A stretch of DNA of 64,000 nucleotides from Nocardiopsis alba DSM 43377 (GTDB lineage: Bacteria; Actinomycetota; Actinomycetes; Streptosporangiales; Streptosporangiaceae), in contig NZ_ANAC01000013.1 of assembly GCF_000341225.1 (NCBI RefSeq), positions 124,001 through 188,000 of the forward strand. The letters run 5' to 3'. Positions 33,395 through 42,492 of the stretch are shown piece by piece. The translations under genes and the position numbers were made by a program. Within the stretch, counting starts at the first letter, position 1. Each line of letters begins with the position of its first letter. The notes beneath the pieces were generated by a model, which did not search any database, was not told where the DNA came from, and was given only the letters and a program-made list of their open reading frames with translations.

Positions 33395-34003
33395 ATGAGC
33401 TTCTGGCGTTCACTTCTGGGGCGCTCCAAGCCGGTCCAACCCGACCTGGACGCGCTCTTCGGTCTGCCCTCGGCGGCCCTGACGCTGCGCGCCGGGGCGG
33501 GGCTGACCCCGACCGGAACGGGGTCGGTGGCCTTCCGCGCGGCCGAGGGGGCGGCCTTCGCCGACGTCGAACGCGACGTCACCGCCCTGTTGGACGCCGG
33601 TGACGGACCCCCGGTCGAACAGCGCACCGACGACTACGGCTACACCTGGCTGGTGGTGCGGGGCGGTGCTCCGACGGAGGGCGGGGAGTCCGGAGGGGAG
33701 CTCGTGGACACCGACATCACGGGCCTGGTCACCGATCTGCACGCGGTCAACTCCACGCTGGAGGCCAACGGCTACGGTCCCTCGCTGTTGTGCTCCCTGG
33801 TGGGGTTCGGCGACGGCTCCGGGCGCCGGGTCGGGCTGGTCTACCTCTACAAGCGCGGCACCTTCTATCCCTTCGCCCCGGCGGGAGGTCAGCGGCGCGA
33901 CAACGCGCTGGAACTCCAGGTGGAGGCGGCGTTGGGGGACGATCTGCCGATGGAGCGGGACCGTTCGCGTTGGTTCCCGGTCTACGGGGCCCCGGGACTC
34001 TGA
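33395..34003 (+). CDS. PspA-associated protein PspAB
   Basis: 202 aa beginning MSFWRSLLGRSKPVQPDLDALFGLPSAALTLRAGAGLTPTGTGSVAFRAAEG, with DDYGYTWLVVRGG and FGDGSGRRVGLVYLYKRGTFYPFAP further on: the PspAB family, which accompanies PspA, PspAA and HtpX in actinobacteria. It is soluble and of unknown biochemical function. GAAAGGA precedes the ATG. Confidence 0.85.
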   Translation: MSFWRSLLGRSKPVQPDLDALFGLPSAALTLRAGAGLTPTGTGSVAFRAAEGAAFADVERDVTALLDAGDGPPVEQRTDDYGYTWLVVRGGAPTEGGESGGELVDTDITGLVTDLHAVNSTLEANGYGPSLLCSLVGFGDGSGRRVGLVYLYKRGTFYPFAPAGGQRRDNALELQVEAALGDDLPMERDRSRWFPVYGAPGL

Positions 34004-34074
34004 TGCGCCCCACCCGACTCTTTTATTTCGCGATGCGAGAGAAGATGTTCGTTATGCGAATTTTCTGCCCTTAG
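34003..34074 (+). CDS. possible 23-aa peptide coupled to pspAB
   Basis: MRPTRLFYFAMREKMFVMRIFCP begins in a TGATG overlap with the pspAB stop. It is amphipathic, contains one cysteine, and is encoded in an AT-rich patch unlike its neighbours. It may be a small membrane-active peptide or simply untranslated 3' sequence. Confidence 0.25.
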   Translation: MRPTRLFYFAMREKMFVMRIFCP

Positions 34075-34534
34075 ACCCTGGCGGAACGAGGATGTGAGGC
34101 CGCACACTGGATCCACGTGTGTCAGGCCCGTTCCGGGGCCCGACGCCCCTCGGCGCCCTCGTGCGACCACCGGGGCGCCGACCCCGGAACACGGCCCCGC
34201 CCCGGCCCTCACCCGGGACGGGGCCGAGGCCGACCACCAGGTCGCGGGGGTGGACCGGTCGAGAACGGGATGCTCCGGGACGGACGTTCGTGGAGATGGC
34301 ATCGGGGCCGGGGACAAATTACCCTGGTGTTCACGGGCACATCCGTACGTCGTCGAGGGCACGGACGCACCGTGCGCCGCGGCGGCGGGGCGAACACGGC
34401 GGTCGGAAGGTGGAATGCTCCACCGGGCCCCGGTGTTGGCACCCGTTGAGGAGGACAGGACCCTTCGGGGTCCGCCTCGCCGACGACCGAGGGCGCCAGG
34501 CGGCCGCAACCCCTTTCCAGAGGAGCTTTACAAC
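34075..34534. other. intergenic region before erpA
   Basis: About 460 bp without a supported gene. A hairpin CGGCCCCG...CGGGGCCG (34192-34226, with inner CCGG pairs) may terminate the pspAB transcript. TTACCCT near 34318 is a possible -10 for erpA. The remainder is GC-rich with no repeat I can interpret. Confidence 0.35.
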
Positions 34535-34885
34535 ATGACGGTTCAGACCGAGGACACCGCGCAGGGAGTCATCCTGACCGACGAGGCGGCCGACAAGGTC
34601 CGCTCCCTCCTGGACCAGGAGGGCCGTGACGACCTGCGCCTGCGTGTGGGCGTCCAGCCCGGGGGTTGCTCGGGGCTGCGCTACCAGCTCTACTTCGACG
34701 AGCGCGACCTCGACGGCGACATCATCGCCGACTTCAACGGGGTCCAGGTCGTCACCGACCGCAAGAGCGCCGCCTACCTGACCGGGGCCACCATCGACTT
34801 CGTCGACACCATCGAGAAGCAGGGCTTCACCATCGACAACCCGATGGCCACCGGCTCTTGCGCCTGCGGCGACTCCTTCAACTGA
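34535..34885 (+). CDS. erpA: iron-sulfur cluster insertion protein
   Basis: 116-aa A-type carrier delivering Fe-S clusters to apoproteins. The three ligand cysteines appear as PGGCSGLRY and the C-terminal GSCACGDSF. AGAGGAG lies nine bases before the ATG. Likely clients in this window include LipA and the Rieske protein QcrA. Confidence 0.94.
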   Translation: MTVQTEDTAQGVILTDEAADKVRSLLDQEGRDDLRLRVGVQPGGCSGLRYQLYFDERDLDGDIIADFNGVQVVTDRKSAAYLTGATIDFVDTIEKQGFTIDNPMATGSCACGDSFN

Positions 34886-34920
34886 GCGTTCCCACGGGCC
34901 GCGCGGCGGCCGGTGGACCC

Positions 34921-34956
34921 GGGGTGGGCGGACGTGTCGACACGTCCGCCCACCCC
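34921..34956 (+). terminator. erpA terminator (perfect palindrome)
   Basis: 36-bp perfect inverted repeat, 18-bp arms with no spacer, followed by TCCCGTTTCC. Confidence 0.85.
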
Positions 34957-35127
34957 TCCCGTTTCCGGGGAAGGACGGGGAGAGGTCCCGAACGCCCGAG
35001 GATTGGGGGCACGGTGCTCTGGGTACCCTTGGCAGGTCCGAACGGGCACGTCCTCGCCCGTCCTCGACGGCTCGGTCGGCTCGTCCCGAGCGTCACACCC
35101 CTTCCCCTAGCAAGGAGACAACGTCCC

Positions 35128-36099
35128 GTGCGTATCGCGGTTGCCGGATCCATCGCCACCGACCACCTCATGTCCTTCGAGGGCAGGTTCGCCGAGCAGA
35201 TCATCCCCGAGCAGATCCAGCAGTTGTCCCTCTCCTTCCTCATCGACGAGCTCGACGTACGCCGCGGCGGCGTCGCGGCCAACATCTGCTTCGGCCTGGG
35301 CGGGTTCGGTCTGAACCCGGTCCTGGTCGGCGCCGCGGGGGAGGACTTCGAGGACTACCGGGCCTGGCTCGACCGCCACGGCGTCGACACCTCCGCCGTC
35401 CGTATCTCCGAGATCCGCCACACGGCCCGGTTCGTCTGCACCACCGACCGCGACCAGAACCAGATCGCCTCCTTCTACGCGGGCGCCATGGCCGAGGCCC
35501 GCAACATCGAGATCCAGCCGATCGCGGACCGTCTCGGCGGACTCGACCTGGTGTTGATCGGCGCCGACGACCCGGCCGCCATGGTCCGGCACAGCGAGGA
35601 GTGCCGGACGCGCGGCATCCCCTTCGCCGCCGACCCCTCCCAGCAGCTCGCCCGGATGGAGGGCCCGCAGGTGCGCGGCCTCATCGAGGGCGCCTCCTTC
35701 CTGTTCTCCAACGAGTACGAGAAGGCTCTGGCAGAGCAGAAGACCGAGTGGTCGGACGCCGAGATCCTGTCCAAGGTCGGCACCCGTATCACCACGCTGG
35801 GCCCCAAGGGCGCGCGGATCGACCGTGAGGGCGAGCCCTCCATCCAGGTTCCGGCCGCCGCCGTGGACGAACTGGTCGACCCCACCGGCATGGGCGACGC
35901 CTTCCGCGCCGGCTTCCTGGCCGCCCACTCTTGGGGGCTGTCCCTGGAGCGCGCCGCGCAGGTCGGCAACGCCACCGCCGTGCACTGCCTGGAGGCCGAC
36001 GGCCCGCAGGAGTACACGCTCACCGCGGCCTCCCTGCTGGAGCGCGTCGAGCGTTCCTACGGCTCCGAGGCCGCCGACGAGGTGCGTCCCCACCTGTGA
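35128..36099 (+). CDS. PfkB-family carbohydrate/nucleoside kinase
   Basis: 323 aa with the ribokinase fold: RRGGVAANICFGLGGFG near the N terminus and the catalytic DPTGMGDAFRAGFLAA with its Asp base. FAADPSQQLARMEG and LFSNEYEKALAE are the adenosine-kinase-like variants, so adenosine or a sugar is the likely substrate; I cannot decide. GTG start with AAGGAG ten bases upstream. Confidence 0.88.
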   Translation: MRIAVAGSIATDHLMSFEGRFAEQIIPEQIQQLSLSFLIDELDVRRGGVAANICFGLGGFGLNPVLVGAAGEDFEDYRAWLDRHGVDTSAVRISEIRHTARFVCTTDRDQNQIASFYAGAMAEARNIEIQPIADRLGGLDLVLIGADDPAAMVRHSEECRTRGIPFAADPSQQLARMEGPQVRGLIEGASFLFSNEYEKALAEQKTEWSDAEILSKVGTRITTLGPKGARIDREGEPSIQVPAAAVDELVDPTGMGDAFRAGFLAAHSWGLSLERAAQVGNATAVHCLEADGPQEYTLTAASLLERVERSYGSEAADEVRPHL

Positions 36100-36385
36100 C
36101 CGGCGTGGCCGCCCCGACCTGAGAACCCCGTCTCTGGTCGGGGTGGTGCCCCGGACCCCGTAGAGTGGATGGCCGTGACCCGTGCGGGGAGACCCGCACC
36201 GCCCCGGTGCGCTGAAACGCGTGCCGGTTCATTCGCCCGAGCCGTCCGTGCAGGGTCGCGCACGACGGTGGGGAACCCGCCCTGAACGCCCGTCCGACGG
36301 GCGCGGGGCCCGGGCGCGTCCAGCGCCTCCCAGATCTAGGCAAGCCTTACCTGGGATTCCCTGATTCACCCTGAAAGGACTATGC
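36100..36385 (+). promoter_or_regulatory. rpsD promoter and long leader
   Basis: TAGAGT (36161-36166) is a plausible -10 giving a leader of about 215 nt before rpsD. The leader contains GTGCGGG-GAGA-CCCGCAC (about 36180-36197) and other GC stems. Ribosomal protein S4 commonly represses its own mRNA, so a translational operator could lie here; that is inference. Confidence 0.4.
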
Positions 36386-36997
36386 ATGCGCTACACCGGA
36401 CCGAAGGTGCGGTTGTCCCGGCGCGCCGGCACCCCGCTGACCCGTAAGGCGGTCAGCTACTTCGAGAAGCGTCCGTACCCGCCCGGTGAGCACGGCCGTC
36501 GTGTTCGTCGCAACAGCAGCGACTTCGCCGTCCGTCAGGCGGAGAAGCAGAAGGTGCGCTGGTACTACGACCTGACCGAGAAGCAGCTCGTCCGCGTCTA
36601 CGAGAACTCCAAGAAGCGCGCCGGTCGTACCGGTGAGGAGATGCTCGCCGAGCTGGAGCTGCGTCTGGCCACGGTCGTCCTGCGCGCCGGTCTGGCCGCG
36701 TCGATCTACGCCGCCCGTCAGTTCGTGAACCACGGCCACATCACCGTGGACGGCAAGAAGGTCGACATCCCGTCGTACCAGGTCAAGCCGGGCCAGATCA
36801 TCGGTGTTCGGGAGAAGTCCCGCAACATGGTGCCGTTCGTCGAGGCCGCCGAGGGCGTCCACGCCGACGACAAGATCGCCGGTTACCTCGCCGTCAGCCA
36901 CAAGGACCTGCGCGTCGCGGTTATCGACCGCCCCAAGCGCGAGCAGATCCCGGTGCCCTTCGACGAGCAGCTCGTCGTCGAGTTCTACGCTCGCTAG
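36386..36997 (+). CDS. rpsD: 30S ribosomal protein S4
   Basis: 203-aa primary 16S rRNA-binding protein: MRYTGPKVRLSRRAGTPLTRKAVSYFEKRPYPPGEHGRRVRR, then the S4 RNA-binding domain (RLATVVLRAGLAASIYAARQFVNHGHITVDGKKVDIPSYQVKPGQ). The N-terminal zinc-binding cysteines of many S4 proteins are absent (C-minus form). It stands alone rather than in the alpha operon with rpoA, as in streptomycetes. Confidence 0.95.
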   Translation: MRYTGPKVRLSRRAGTPLTRKAVSYFEKRPYPPGEHGRRVRRNSSDFAVRQAEKQKVRWYYDLTEKQLVRVYENSKKRAGRTGEEMLAELELRLATVVLRAGLAASIYAARQFVNHGHITVDGKKVDIPSYQVKPGQIIGVREKSRNMVPFVEAAEGVHADDKIAGYLAVSHKDLRVAVIDRPKREQIPVPFDEQLVVEFYAR

Positions 36998-37056
36998 AAC
37001 ACCTGCCACGTCGTGGGTCGGAACTCTTTCTCGGAGCCCGGCCCCCTCGTGGACGA

Positions 37057-37084
37057 GGCCGCGCGGACCCAGGTCCGCGCGGCC
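37057..37084 (+). terminator. rpsD terminator
   Basis: 13-bp GC stem (37057-37069 with 37072-37084) followed by TTCGCCTTG, about 60 bp past the stop. Confidence 0.75.
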
Positions 37085-37228
37085 TTCGCCTTGCCCGTGG
37101 CCGCCGCCGGATCCCCTCCGGCCCGGCCGCGGACGTGTCACGCCACTCCCGAAGAAAGGGATGGCGGGGATCGTTATCGCAATGGAACCGAAACCCCGAC
37201 CTCCGGTCCTGGGCACACCATCGAGTGG

Positions 37229-37486
37229 TCAGTACATCCTGCGGATGTGAAAAGCACTACCCCGATCCAGGGGGTGCTCGGCGACGAACTCGTGCATCTT
37301 CATCCGGCACCATGCCGGTATGTCCGCACTCGCGGCCGGGTCGTCCGCGGTGACCGCGATGACCGCCCCGATAGGCACTTCGTGCAGTCGGGCGGCCAGC
37401 ATGATGATCGGGATCGGGCACTTTCGGCCCACCGCCTCCACGGTGACCCGAGGCCCCTGACCGATCGGTCGCTCGGACACTTCCAC
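37229..37486 (-). CDS. TusA-family sulfurtransferase
   Basis: 85 aa with the sulfur-carrying cysteine in the CPxP motif (GRKCPIPIIMLAARLHEVPIGAVIAVTADDPAASADIPAWCRMKMHEF). TusA-like proteins relay persulfide sulfur to tRNA thiolation, molybdopterin or oxidation pathways; which one applies here is not visible. The GTG at 37486 is assigned; another GTG two codons later has better spacing from GGGGGTGG and may be the true start. Confidence 0.85.
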   Translation of the reverse strand: MEVSERPIGQGPRVTVEAVGRKCPIPIIMLAARLHEVPIGAVIAVTADDPAASADIPAWCRMKMHEFVAEHPLDRGSAFHIRRMY

Positions 37487-37887
37487 CCCCGTTGGTTGTC
37501 GTCCCGTGTCCTGATCTTGACCTGGGGTGCGCGAAAAGGCGCACCCGGTTAAGGGTGCCGTAAATCCAGCGATACGCTCGCCTTAGTCTCGAGCCGAGTA
37601 CGCGCGCATCACCGCCGGAGGCGGGGTGCACGGGTCTCGACCCGAGGGCCCGGGGGAACGCCGGGCCGCGCCTCGCAGCCAGCCGGAGGATGTCCCTCGG
37701 GGGCGGCCTGGCCCGGCTCCGCGAGGGATGTCGAGCGTTCCGCGAGGGCTCGTCTGGCAACACGCTGACCAGGCAAGCCCATGAACGGCACGTCGAACGG
37801 TTCGCGATAATGTTTCCCCCTGACAAGCTTTGGATACTTAGGCCGCCCGTGGAGGATCCACGGGCTTCACCGCTGGGAAGGCAATCC
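37487..37887. other. divergent regulatory region between tusA and ctaC
   Basis: About 400 bp without a gene. A hairpin GGGTGCGC-GAAAAG-GCGCACCC (37525-37546) lies near tusA. Rightward -10 candidates are TACGCT (37573-37578) and GATAAT (37806-37811), the latter about 80 bp before ctaC. A dyad CGGGTC-TC-GACCCG lies in between. No Rex- or Crp-type site is evident. Confidence 0.4.
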
Positions 37888-38838
37888 GTGAGTCCGACCC
37901 GCCAAAAAAATCGGCGCTCAACACTGCGCCGATGGGCACCACGCGGCGCCGCGCTCGCCGTGCTGGGGCTGGCCGCGACCGGCTGCGCGTCGAACGATCT
38001 CGCTCGTTTGGGCATGCCGGAGCCGATCACCGAGCAGGCCGAGCGTGTTCTCTCGCTCTGGCAGGGCTCGTGGGTCGCTGCTTTCGCGGTCGGCATTCTC
38101 GTGTGGGGACTGTTCATCTGGACGATCCTCTTCCACCGCAAGCGCTCTGAGCAGTTGCCGCCGCAGGTGCGGTACAACATGCCCATCGAAGCGCTCTACA
38201 CCGTGCTGCCGATCGTCATCATCTCGGTGCTCTTCTTCTTCACCGCGCGAGACCAGGCCTACCTGCTCGACACCGAAGAGCCCGCCGACGTCCACGTTGA
38301 GGTCGTGGCCTTCCAATGGGCCTGGCAGTTCAACTACATGGACGACACCAAGGAGAACGGTGGCGAGGTGCTCTTCTCCGAGGTTGGTATCCCCAACCCG
38401 GACGGCACCACCGACCCCGAGACCCAGACGACCCTCGTGCTTCCCGAGGACTCCGTCGTCCACTTCGACCTCTACTCTCCCGACGTCATCCACTCGTTCT
38501 GGATCCCGGCGTTCGGTTTCAAGATGGACGTCGTCCCCGGTCGCGACAACTCCTTCCAGGTCAACCTGAACGAGGGCACCGCGGACACCTACATCGGACG
38601 TTGTGCCGAGCTGTGCGGCGTGGACCACACCCGCATGCTCTTCAACGTCGAGGTCCTGCCTCAGGACGAGTACGAGGCCTGGGCCGCCGAACAGCAGCAG
38701 GCTGCGGCGGACGAGGCCGAGCAGCGGCAGGCCGCCGCTGACGAGGCGTCCGAGGCTCAGGGCGCCGAGGACACCGAGGCGGAAGACACCGAGGCGCAGG
38801 ACGCCGAGGAGAATGACGCCGAGGAGAATGACGAGTAA
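37888..38838 (+). CDS. ctaC: cytochrome c oxidase subunit II
   Basis: 316 aa: lipoprotein-type signal (LGLAATGC), two membrane helices (about 66-88 and 106-126), an extracytoplasmic cupredoxin domain with the CuA site (H in [15 protein letters not shown] in [14 protein letters not shown]) and an unusual acidic, repetitive C-terminal tail ([28 protein letters not shown]). It receives electrons from QcrC. GTG start with GGAAGG six bases upstream. Overlaps ctaD (TAATG). Confidence 0.95.
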   Translation: MSPTRQKNRRSTLRRWAPRGAALAVLGLAATGCASNDLARLGMPEPITEQAERVLSLWQGSWVAAFAVGILVWGLFIWTILFHRKRSEQLPPQVRYNMPIEALYTVLPIVIISVLFFFTARDQAYLLDTEEPADVHVEVVAFQWAWQFNYMDDTKENGGEVLFSEVGIPNPDGTTDPETQTTLVLPEDSVVHFDLYSPDVIHSFWIPAFGFKMDVVPGRDNSFQVNLNEGTADTYIGRCAELCGVDHTRMLFNVEVLPQDEYEAWAAEQQQAAADEAEQRQAAADEASEAQGAEDTEAEDTEAQDAEENDAEENDE

Positions 38839-40514
38839 TGACCACGACGACCACCGACGCACCGCGTACCGACGGTCAGGCACCGTCGCGTAAGGGTTCG
38901 ATCATCGTCAACTGGTTGACGTCGACCGACCACAAGGTCATCGGGTACATGTACCTGATCACCTCGTTCGCGTTCTTCCTCATCGGCGGCGTGATGGCGC
39001 TGCTGATGCGTCTGGAACTGTTCGCACCGGGCAAGCAGATCATGTCCAACGAACTGTTCAACCAGATGTTCACGATGCACGGCACCATCATGCTGCTGAT
39101 GTTCGCGACCCCGCTCTTCATCGGGTTCTCGAACATCCTCATGCCGTTGCAGATCGGCGCCCCCGATGTGGCCTTCCCCAGGATCAACCTGTTCGGCTAC
39201 TACCTGTACCTGTTCGGCAGCCTCATCGCCGTCAGCGGCTTCCTGACCCCGGGCGGCGCCGCCAGCTTCGGCTGGTTCGCCTACACCCCGCTGTCCGACG
39301 CGGTCCGTTCCCCGGGCCTGGGCGGCGACCTGTGGATCCTGGGCCTGGCCGTGTCCGGTCTGGGCACGATCCTCGGCGCGGTCAACTTCATCACCACCGG
39401 TCTGTGCATGCGCGCGCCCGGTATGACGATGTTCCGCATGCCGATCTTCACCTGGAACACCCTGCTCACCAGCGTTCTGGTGCTGCTGGCCTTCCCGGTC
39501 CTGACCGCCGCGCTGATCGCCCTGGGCGCCGACCGCATCGTCGGTACACAGGTCTTCAACGCCGAACACGGTGGCGCCATCCTGTGGCAGCACCTGTTCT
39601 GGTTCTTCGGTCACCCCGAGGTGTACATCATCGCCCTGCCGTTCTTCGGCATCGCGACGGAGATCCTGCCGGTGTTCAGCCGCAAGCCGATCTTCGGTTA
39701 CAAGAGCCTCGTGGCCGCCACCATCGCCATCGCGGGCCTGTCGATCACCGTGTGGGCGCACCACATGTTCCCGACCGGTGCCGTGCTGCTGCCGTTCTTC
39801 TCCTTCATGACGTTCCTCATCGCGGTCCCGACCGGTGTGAAGTTCTTCAACTGGATCGGCACGATGTGGCGGGGGCAGCTCACCTTCGAGACGCCGATGC
39901 TGTTCACGATCGGCTTCCTGGTCACCTTCCTCTTCGGTGGTCTGACCGGTGTGCTCCTGGCCTCTCCGCCCATCGACTTCCACGTCACCGACTCCTACTT
40001 CGTGGTGGCGCACTTCCACTACGTCGTGTTCGGCACCGTGGTGTTCGCGATGTTCGCGGGCTTCTACTTCTGGTGGCCCAAGTTCACCGGAAAGATGCTC
40101 AACGAGAAGCTGGGCAAGTTCCACTTCTGGCTGCTCTTCCTGGGCTTCCACGGCACCTTCCTGGTGCAGCACTGGCTGGGCGCCGCGGGCTTCCCGCGTC
40201 GCTACGCCGACTACCTGCCCACCGACGGCTTCACCGAGCTGAACCAGATCTCCTCGATCTCGTCCTTCGTGCTCGCCGCCTCGACGCTCATCTTCTTCTG
40301 GAACATGTACATCACCGCGAAGAAGGCGCCGATGGTCAACGTGGACGACCCGTGGGGCTACGGCTGCTCGCTGGAATGGGCCACCTCGTGCCCGCCGCCG
40401 CGACACAACTTCACGTCGCTGCCGCGGATCCGGTCCGAGCGTCCGGCCTTCGACCTCAACCACCCGCACGCCGCGGCACCCGGTGCCGTCGCCGCGGGCG
40501 CCGAGAAGAAGTAG
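38838..40514 (+). CDS. ctaD: cytochrome c oxidase subunit I
   Basis: 558-aa haem-copper oxidase core with 12 helices. Signature stretches include [35 protein letters not shown] (CuB/haem ligands, crosslinked His-Tyr), WAHHMFPTG and the haem a/a3 pair in [13 protein letters not shown]. It reduces O2 to water and pumps protons within the bcc-aa3 supercomplex. Confidence 0.97.
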   Translation: MTTTTTDAPRTDGQAPSRKGSIIVNWLTSTDHKVIGYMYLITSFAFFLIGGVMALLMRLELFAPGKQIMSNELFNQMFTMHGTIMLLMFATPLFIGFSNILMPLQIGAPDVAFPRINLFGYYLYLFGSLIAVSGFLTPGGAASFGWFAYTPLSDAVRSPGLGGDLWILGLAVSGLGTILGAVNFITTGLCMRAPGMTMFRMPIFTWNTLLTSVLVLLAFPVLTAALIALGADRIVGTQVFNAEHGGAILWQHLFWFFGHPEVYIIALPFFGIATEILPVFSRKPIFGYKSLVAATIAIAGLSITVWAHHMFPTGAVLLPFFSFMTFLIAVPTGVKFFNWIGTMWRGQLTFETPMLFTIGFLVTFLFGGLTGVLLASPPIDFHVTDSYFVVAHFHYVVFGTVVFAMFAGFYFWWPKFTGKMLNEKLGKFHFWLLFLGFHGTFLVQHWLGAAGFPRRYADYLPTDGFTELNQISSISSFVLAASTLIFFWNMYITAKKAPMVNVDDPWGYGCSLEWATSCPPPRHNFTSLPRIRSERPAFDLNHPHAAAPGAVAAGAEKK

Positions 40515-40526
40515 GGGCGGCCACAC

Positions 40527-40952
40527 ATGAAGATGCAGGCCTACCTGTTCATGGGCATCTCGACCTTCTTCGGTCTCATCGGTGCCCTGTACATCTACTG
40601 GTCCCTCCAGGAGACCGGCGAGATCGAATGGGCCGGATCCACGGCCCTGGTCGTGGCCATCGGCTTCGGTTGGATGATCGGTTTCTGGCTCTGGCAGGCG
40701 GCTCGCCGCAGTGAGCGTTTCCACGGCCTCCCGGCCGAGGAGCGCCTCGACGGCGAGATCGCGGAGAACGCCGGCGAGTACGGCTTCTTCAGCCCGCACA
40801 GCTGGTGGCCGATGTTCGTCGCCCTGGCCGTCGCCTTCACGGCGGTCGGTGTGGCGATCGGCTGGTGGATGGTGTTCATCGGCTTCTTCGCCATCATCCT
40901 CACCGCGATCGGCTGGATCTTCGAGTACTACCGCAAGGAGTTCCAGCACTAG
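40527..40952 (+). CDS. ctaF: actinobacterial cytochrome c oxidase subunit IV
   Basis: 141-aa membrane protein with four helices (pairs at about 3-25/35-55 and 88-107/112-132) and the family's conserved SPHSWWPMF. This small subunit is specific to actinobacterial aa3 oxidases. It begins 12 bp after the ctaD stop, completing the operon. Confidence 0.92.
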   Translation: MKMQAYLFMGISTFFGLIGALYIYWSLQETGEIEWAGSTALVVAIGFGWMIGFWLWQAARRSERFHGLPAEERLDGEIAENAGEYGFFSPHSWWPMFVALAVAFTAVGVAIGWWMVFIGFFAIILTAIGWIFEYYRKEFQH

Positions 40953-40958
40953 AGCGCA

Positions 40959-41012
40959 ACCCAAGGTTCTGTCACTCTCTGGGTAGAATTGACTACTTTG
41001 GGTAGATAGTCA
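40959..41012. repeat. AT-rich direct and inverted repeats after ctaF
   Basis: TGGGTAGA occurs at 40980-40987 and 40999-41006 (19-bp step), with inverted ACCCAA at 40959-40964. TGACTA (40990-40995) pairs with TAGTCA (41007-41012). The patch is AT-rich for this genome and could be an operator for the downstream L,D-transpeptidase gene. Confidence 0.4.
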
Positions 41013-41021
41013 GCGTCACCG

Positions 41022-41068
41022 CCCCGGTGGCCGGACGCGTGGTCCTCGACCCGCGCCGGACACCGGGG
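41022..41068 (+). terminator. ctaC-D-F operon terminator
   Basis: Interrupted long stem (CCCCGGTG, CCGG, CGCG pairing with CGCG, CCGG, CACCGGGG) followed by TTCTTCG. Confidence 0.8.
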
Positions 41069-41171
41069 TTCTTCGTCACGGTGTCCTTGGCTACCGGGGC
41101 ACGGTGAACGGGCCCCGGCGGGCCCGTCCGCCTCCGGATACACGCCCCGCGGAACGGACGTTGGAGGTCCT

Positions 41172-42458
41172 GTGAAGCCGTGTATGAGACGACGAGCGAT
41201 CGCGGGGGCGGCCCTGCTCTCCCTCCTGGCGGCCTGTGCCCCGGGCGGAGAGGACCAGGACGCGCGGAACGCCCCGGGGCCGGAGCCGACCATCACACCC
41301 GAACCCGGGGCCACCGGGATCGCGCCGAACACGCCGGTCCGGGTCGAGACCGACTCGGGGACCATCACCGACGTCTCGATCGAGCAGGTCGTACCCGAGG
41401 AGATCGCCTCGGCGGACACGACCGGGGAGGACGCCGAGAGCGCCCCCGAACTCGAACACACCGGAACCCTGAACGAGACCGGTGACCGTTGGACCTCGGA
41501 CTGGAACCTGCGGCCGGGCGCCGCCGTCACCGTCATCGCCACCGCCTCCGACGAGGCCGGCCGGGAGACCGAGGTCGTCTCGGAGTTCACCACCCTCCCG
41601 GCCGACGGGAAGGAACGCCTGGAGGTCGCCTCCACCTTCCCCGCGGACGGACAGACCGTCGGGGTGGGAATGCCCGTCATCGTCGATTTCGGTCGACCCG
41701 TGACCAACAAGACCCAGGTGGAGAACTCCATCCAGGTCGTCTCCGAGGAGGCGACCCGCGGCGCCTGGAACTGGCTCACCGACGAGACCGCGGTCTTTCG
41801 CCCCGAGGAGTACTGGGAACCCCACCAGAAGGTCACCGTGGACCTGAGACTGGCCGGGGTGGAGGCGAGCGACGGCGTCTACGGCACGACCGACCGGCGT
41901 CTGGAGTTCGAGGTCGGACGCGAACTGATCGCCACCATGCACGTCCCCGACCACGAGCTGAACGTGGCCGTGGACGGGGAGAAGGTCCGGAGCATCCCGG
42001 TGAGCAACGGGGCGGCCGATCGCCACTTCAACACCACGACCTCCGGCGTCCACCTCACGATGGAGAAGTACTCGTCCATGGTGATGGACTCCGCCAGCGT
42101 CGGTATCCCCGAAGGGTCGCCCGGCCACTACCGGCTGGACGTCGACTGGGCGGTGCGCACCTCCAACAGCGGCGAGTTCACCCACTCCGCCCCGTGGAAC
42201 TCGGGGAACCTGGGGTCGGCGAACACCTCCAACGGCTGCACCAACATGGCGCCGAACGACGCCCGCTGGTTCCACGACGAGGTCCTGATGGGCGACGTCC
42301 TCGAGACCACCGGAACCGACCGCGAACTGGAGTGGGACAACGGCTGGGGCTACTACCAGCGCTCCTGGGAGGAGTGGCTGTCCCACAGCGAGACCGGTGA
42401 GCCCCACGTGACCGACGGCTCGGCCACTCCGGGCACGGTCCACGGCGAGGACCTGTGA
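41172..42458 (+). CDS. L,D-transpeptidase lipoprotein
   Basis: 428 aa: signal and lipobox (LLAAC), an Ala/Pro linker, two Ig-like domains (about 45-250, including the VGVGMPVIVDFGRPVTNK strand pattern) and a YkuD catalytic domain with HSAPWN...SNGCTNM (His and nucleophilic Cys). It forms 3-3 crosslinks in peptidoglycan and resists most beta-lactams except carbapenems by family. The GTG start has GGAGG five bases upstream; the ATG four codons later is too far from it. Confidence 0.93.
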   Translation: MKPCMRRRAIAGAALLSLLAACAPGGEDQDARNAPGPEPTITPEPGATGIAPNTPVRVETDSGTITDVSIEQVVPEEIASADTTGEDAESAPELEHTGTLNETGDRWTSDWNLRPGAAVTVIATASDEAGRETEVVSEFTTLPADGKERLEVASTFPADGQTVGVGMPVIVDFGRPVTNKTQVENSIQVVSEEATRGAWNWLTDETAVFRPEEYWEPHQKVTVDLRLAGVEASDGVYGTTDRRLEFEVGRELIATMHVPDHELNVAVDGEKVRSIPVSNGAADRHFNTTTSGVHLTMEKYSSMVMDSASVGIPEGSPGHYRLDVDWAVRTSNSGEFTHSAPWNSGNLGSANTSNGCTNMAPNDARWFHDEVLMGDVLETTGTDRELEWDNGWGYYQRSWEEWLSHSETGEPHVTDGSATPGTVHGEDL

Positions 42459-42470
42459 GGGGGACCCTCA

Positions 42471-42492
42471 CCTGAGCCTCGAGGGGCTCAGG
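42471..42492. terminator. hairpin terminator between convergent genes
   Basis: CCTGAGCC-N6-GGCTCAGG; the right arm overlaps the stop codon of the glycosyltransferase gene on the opposite strand. Confidence 0.65.

Noticed and set aside
36176..36286. 36-codon GTG ORF in the rpsD leader
   Set aside because: It follows a -10-like TAGAGT, but the peptide is Arg/Pro/Ala-rich and unrecognisable; more likely untranslated leader.
37525..37546. Rex (NADH-sensing) operator for the oxidase genes
   Set aside because: The hairpin sequence does not resemble the TTGTGAA/TTCACAA Rex pattern and lies over 300 bp from ctaC.
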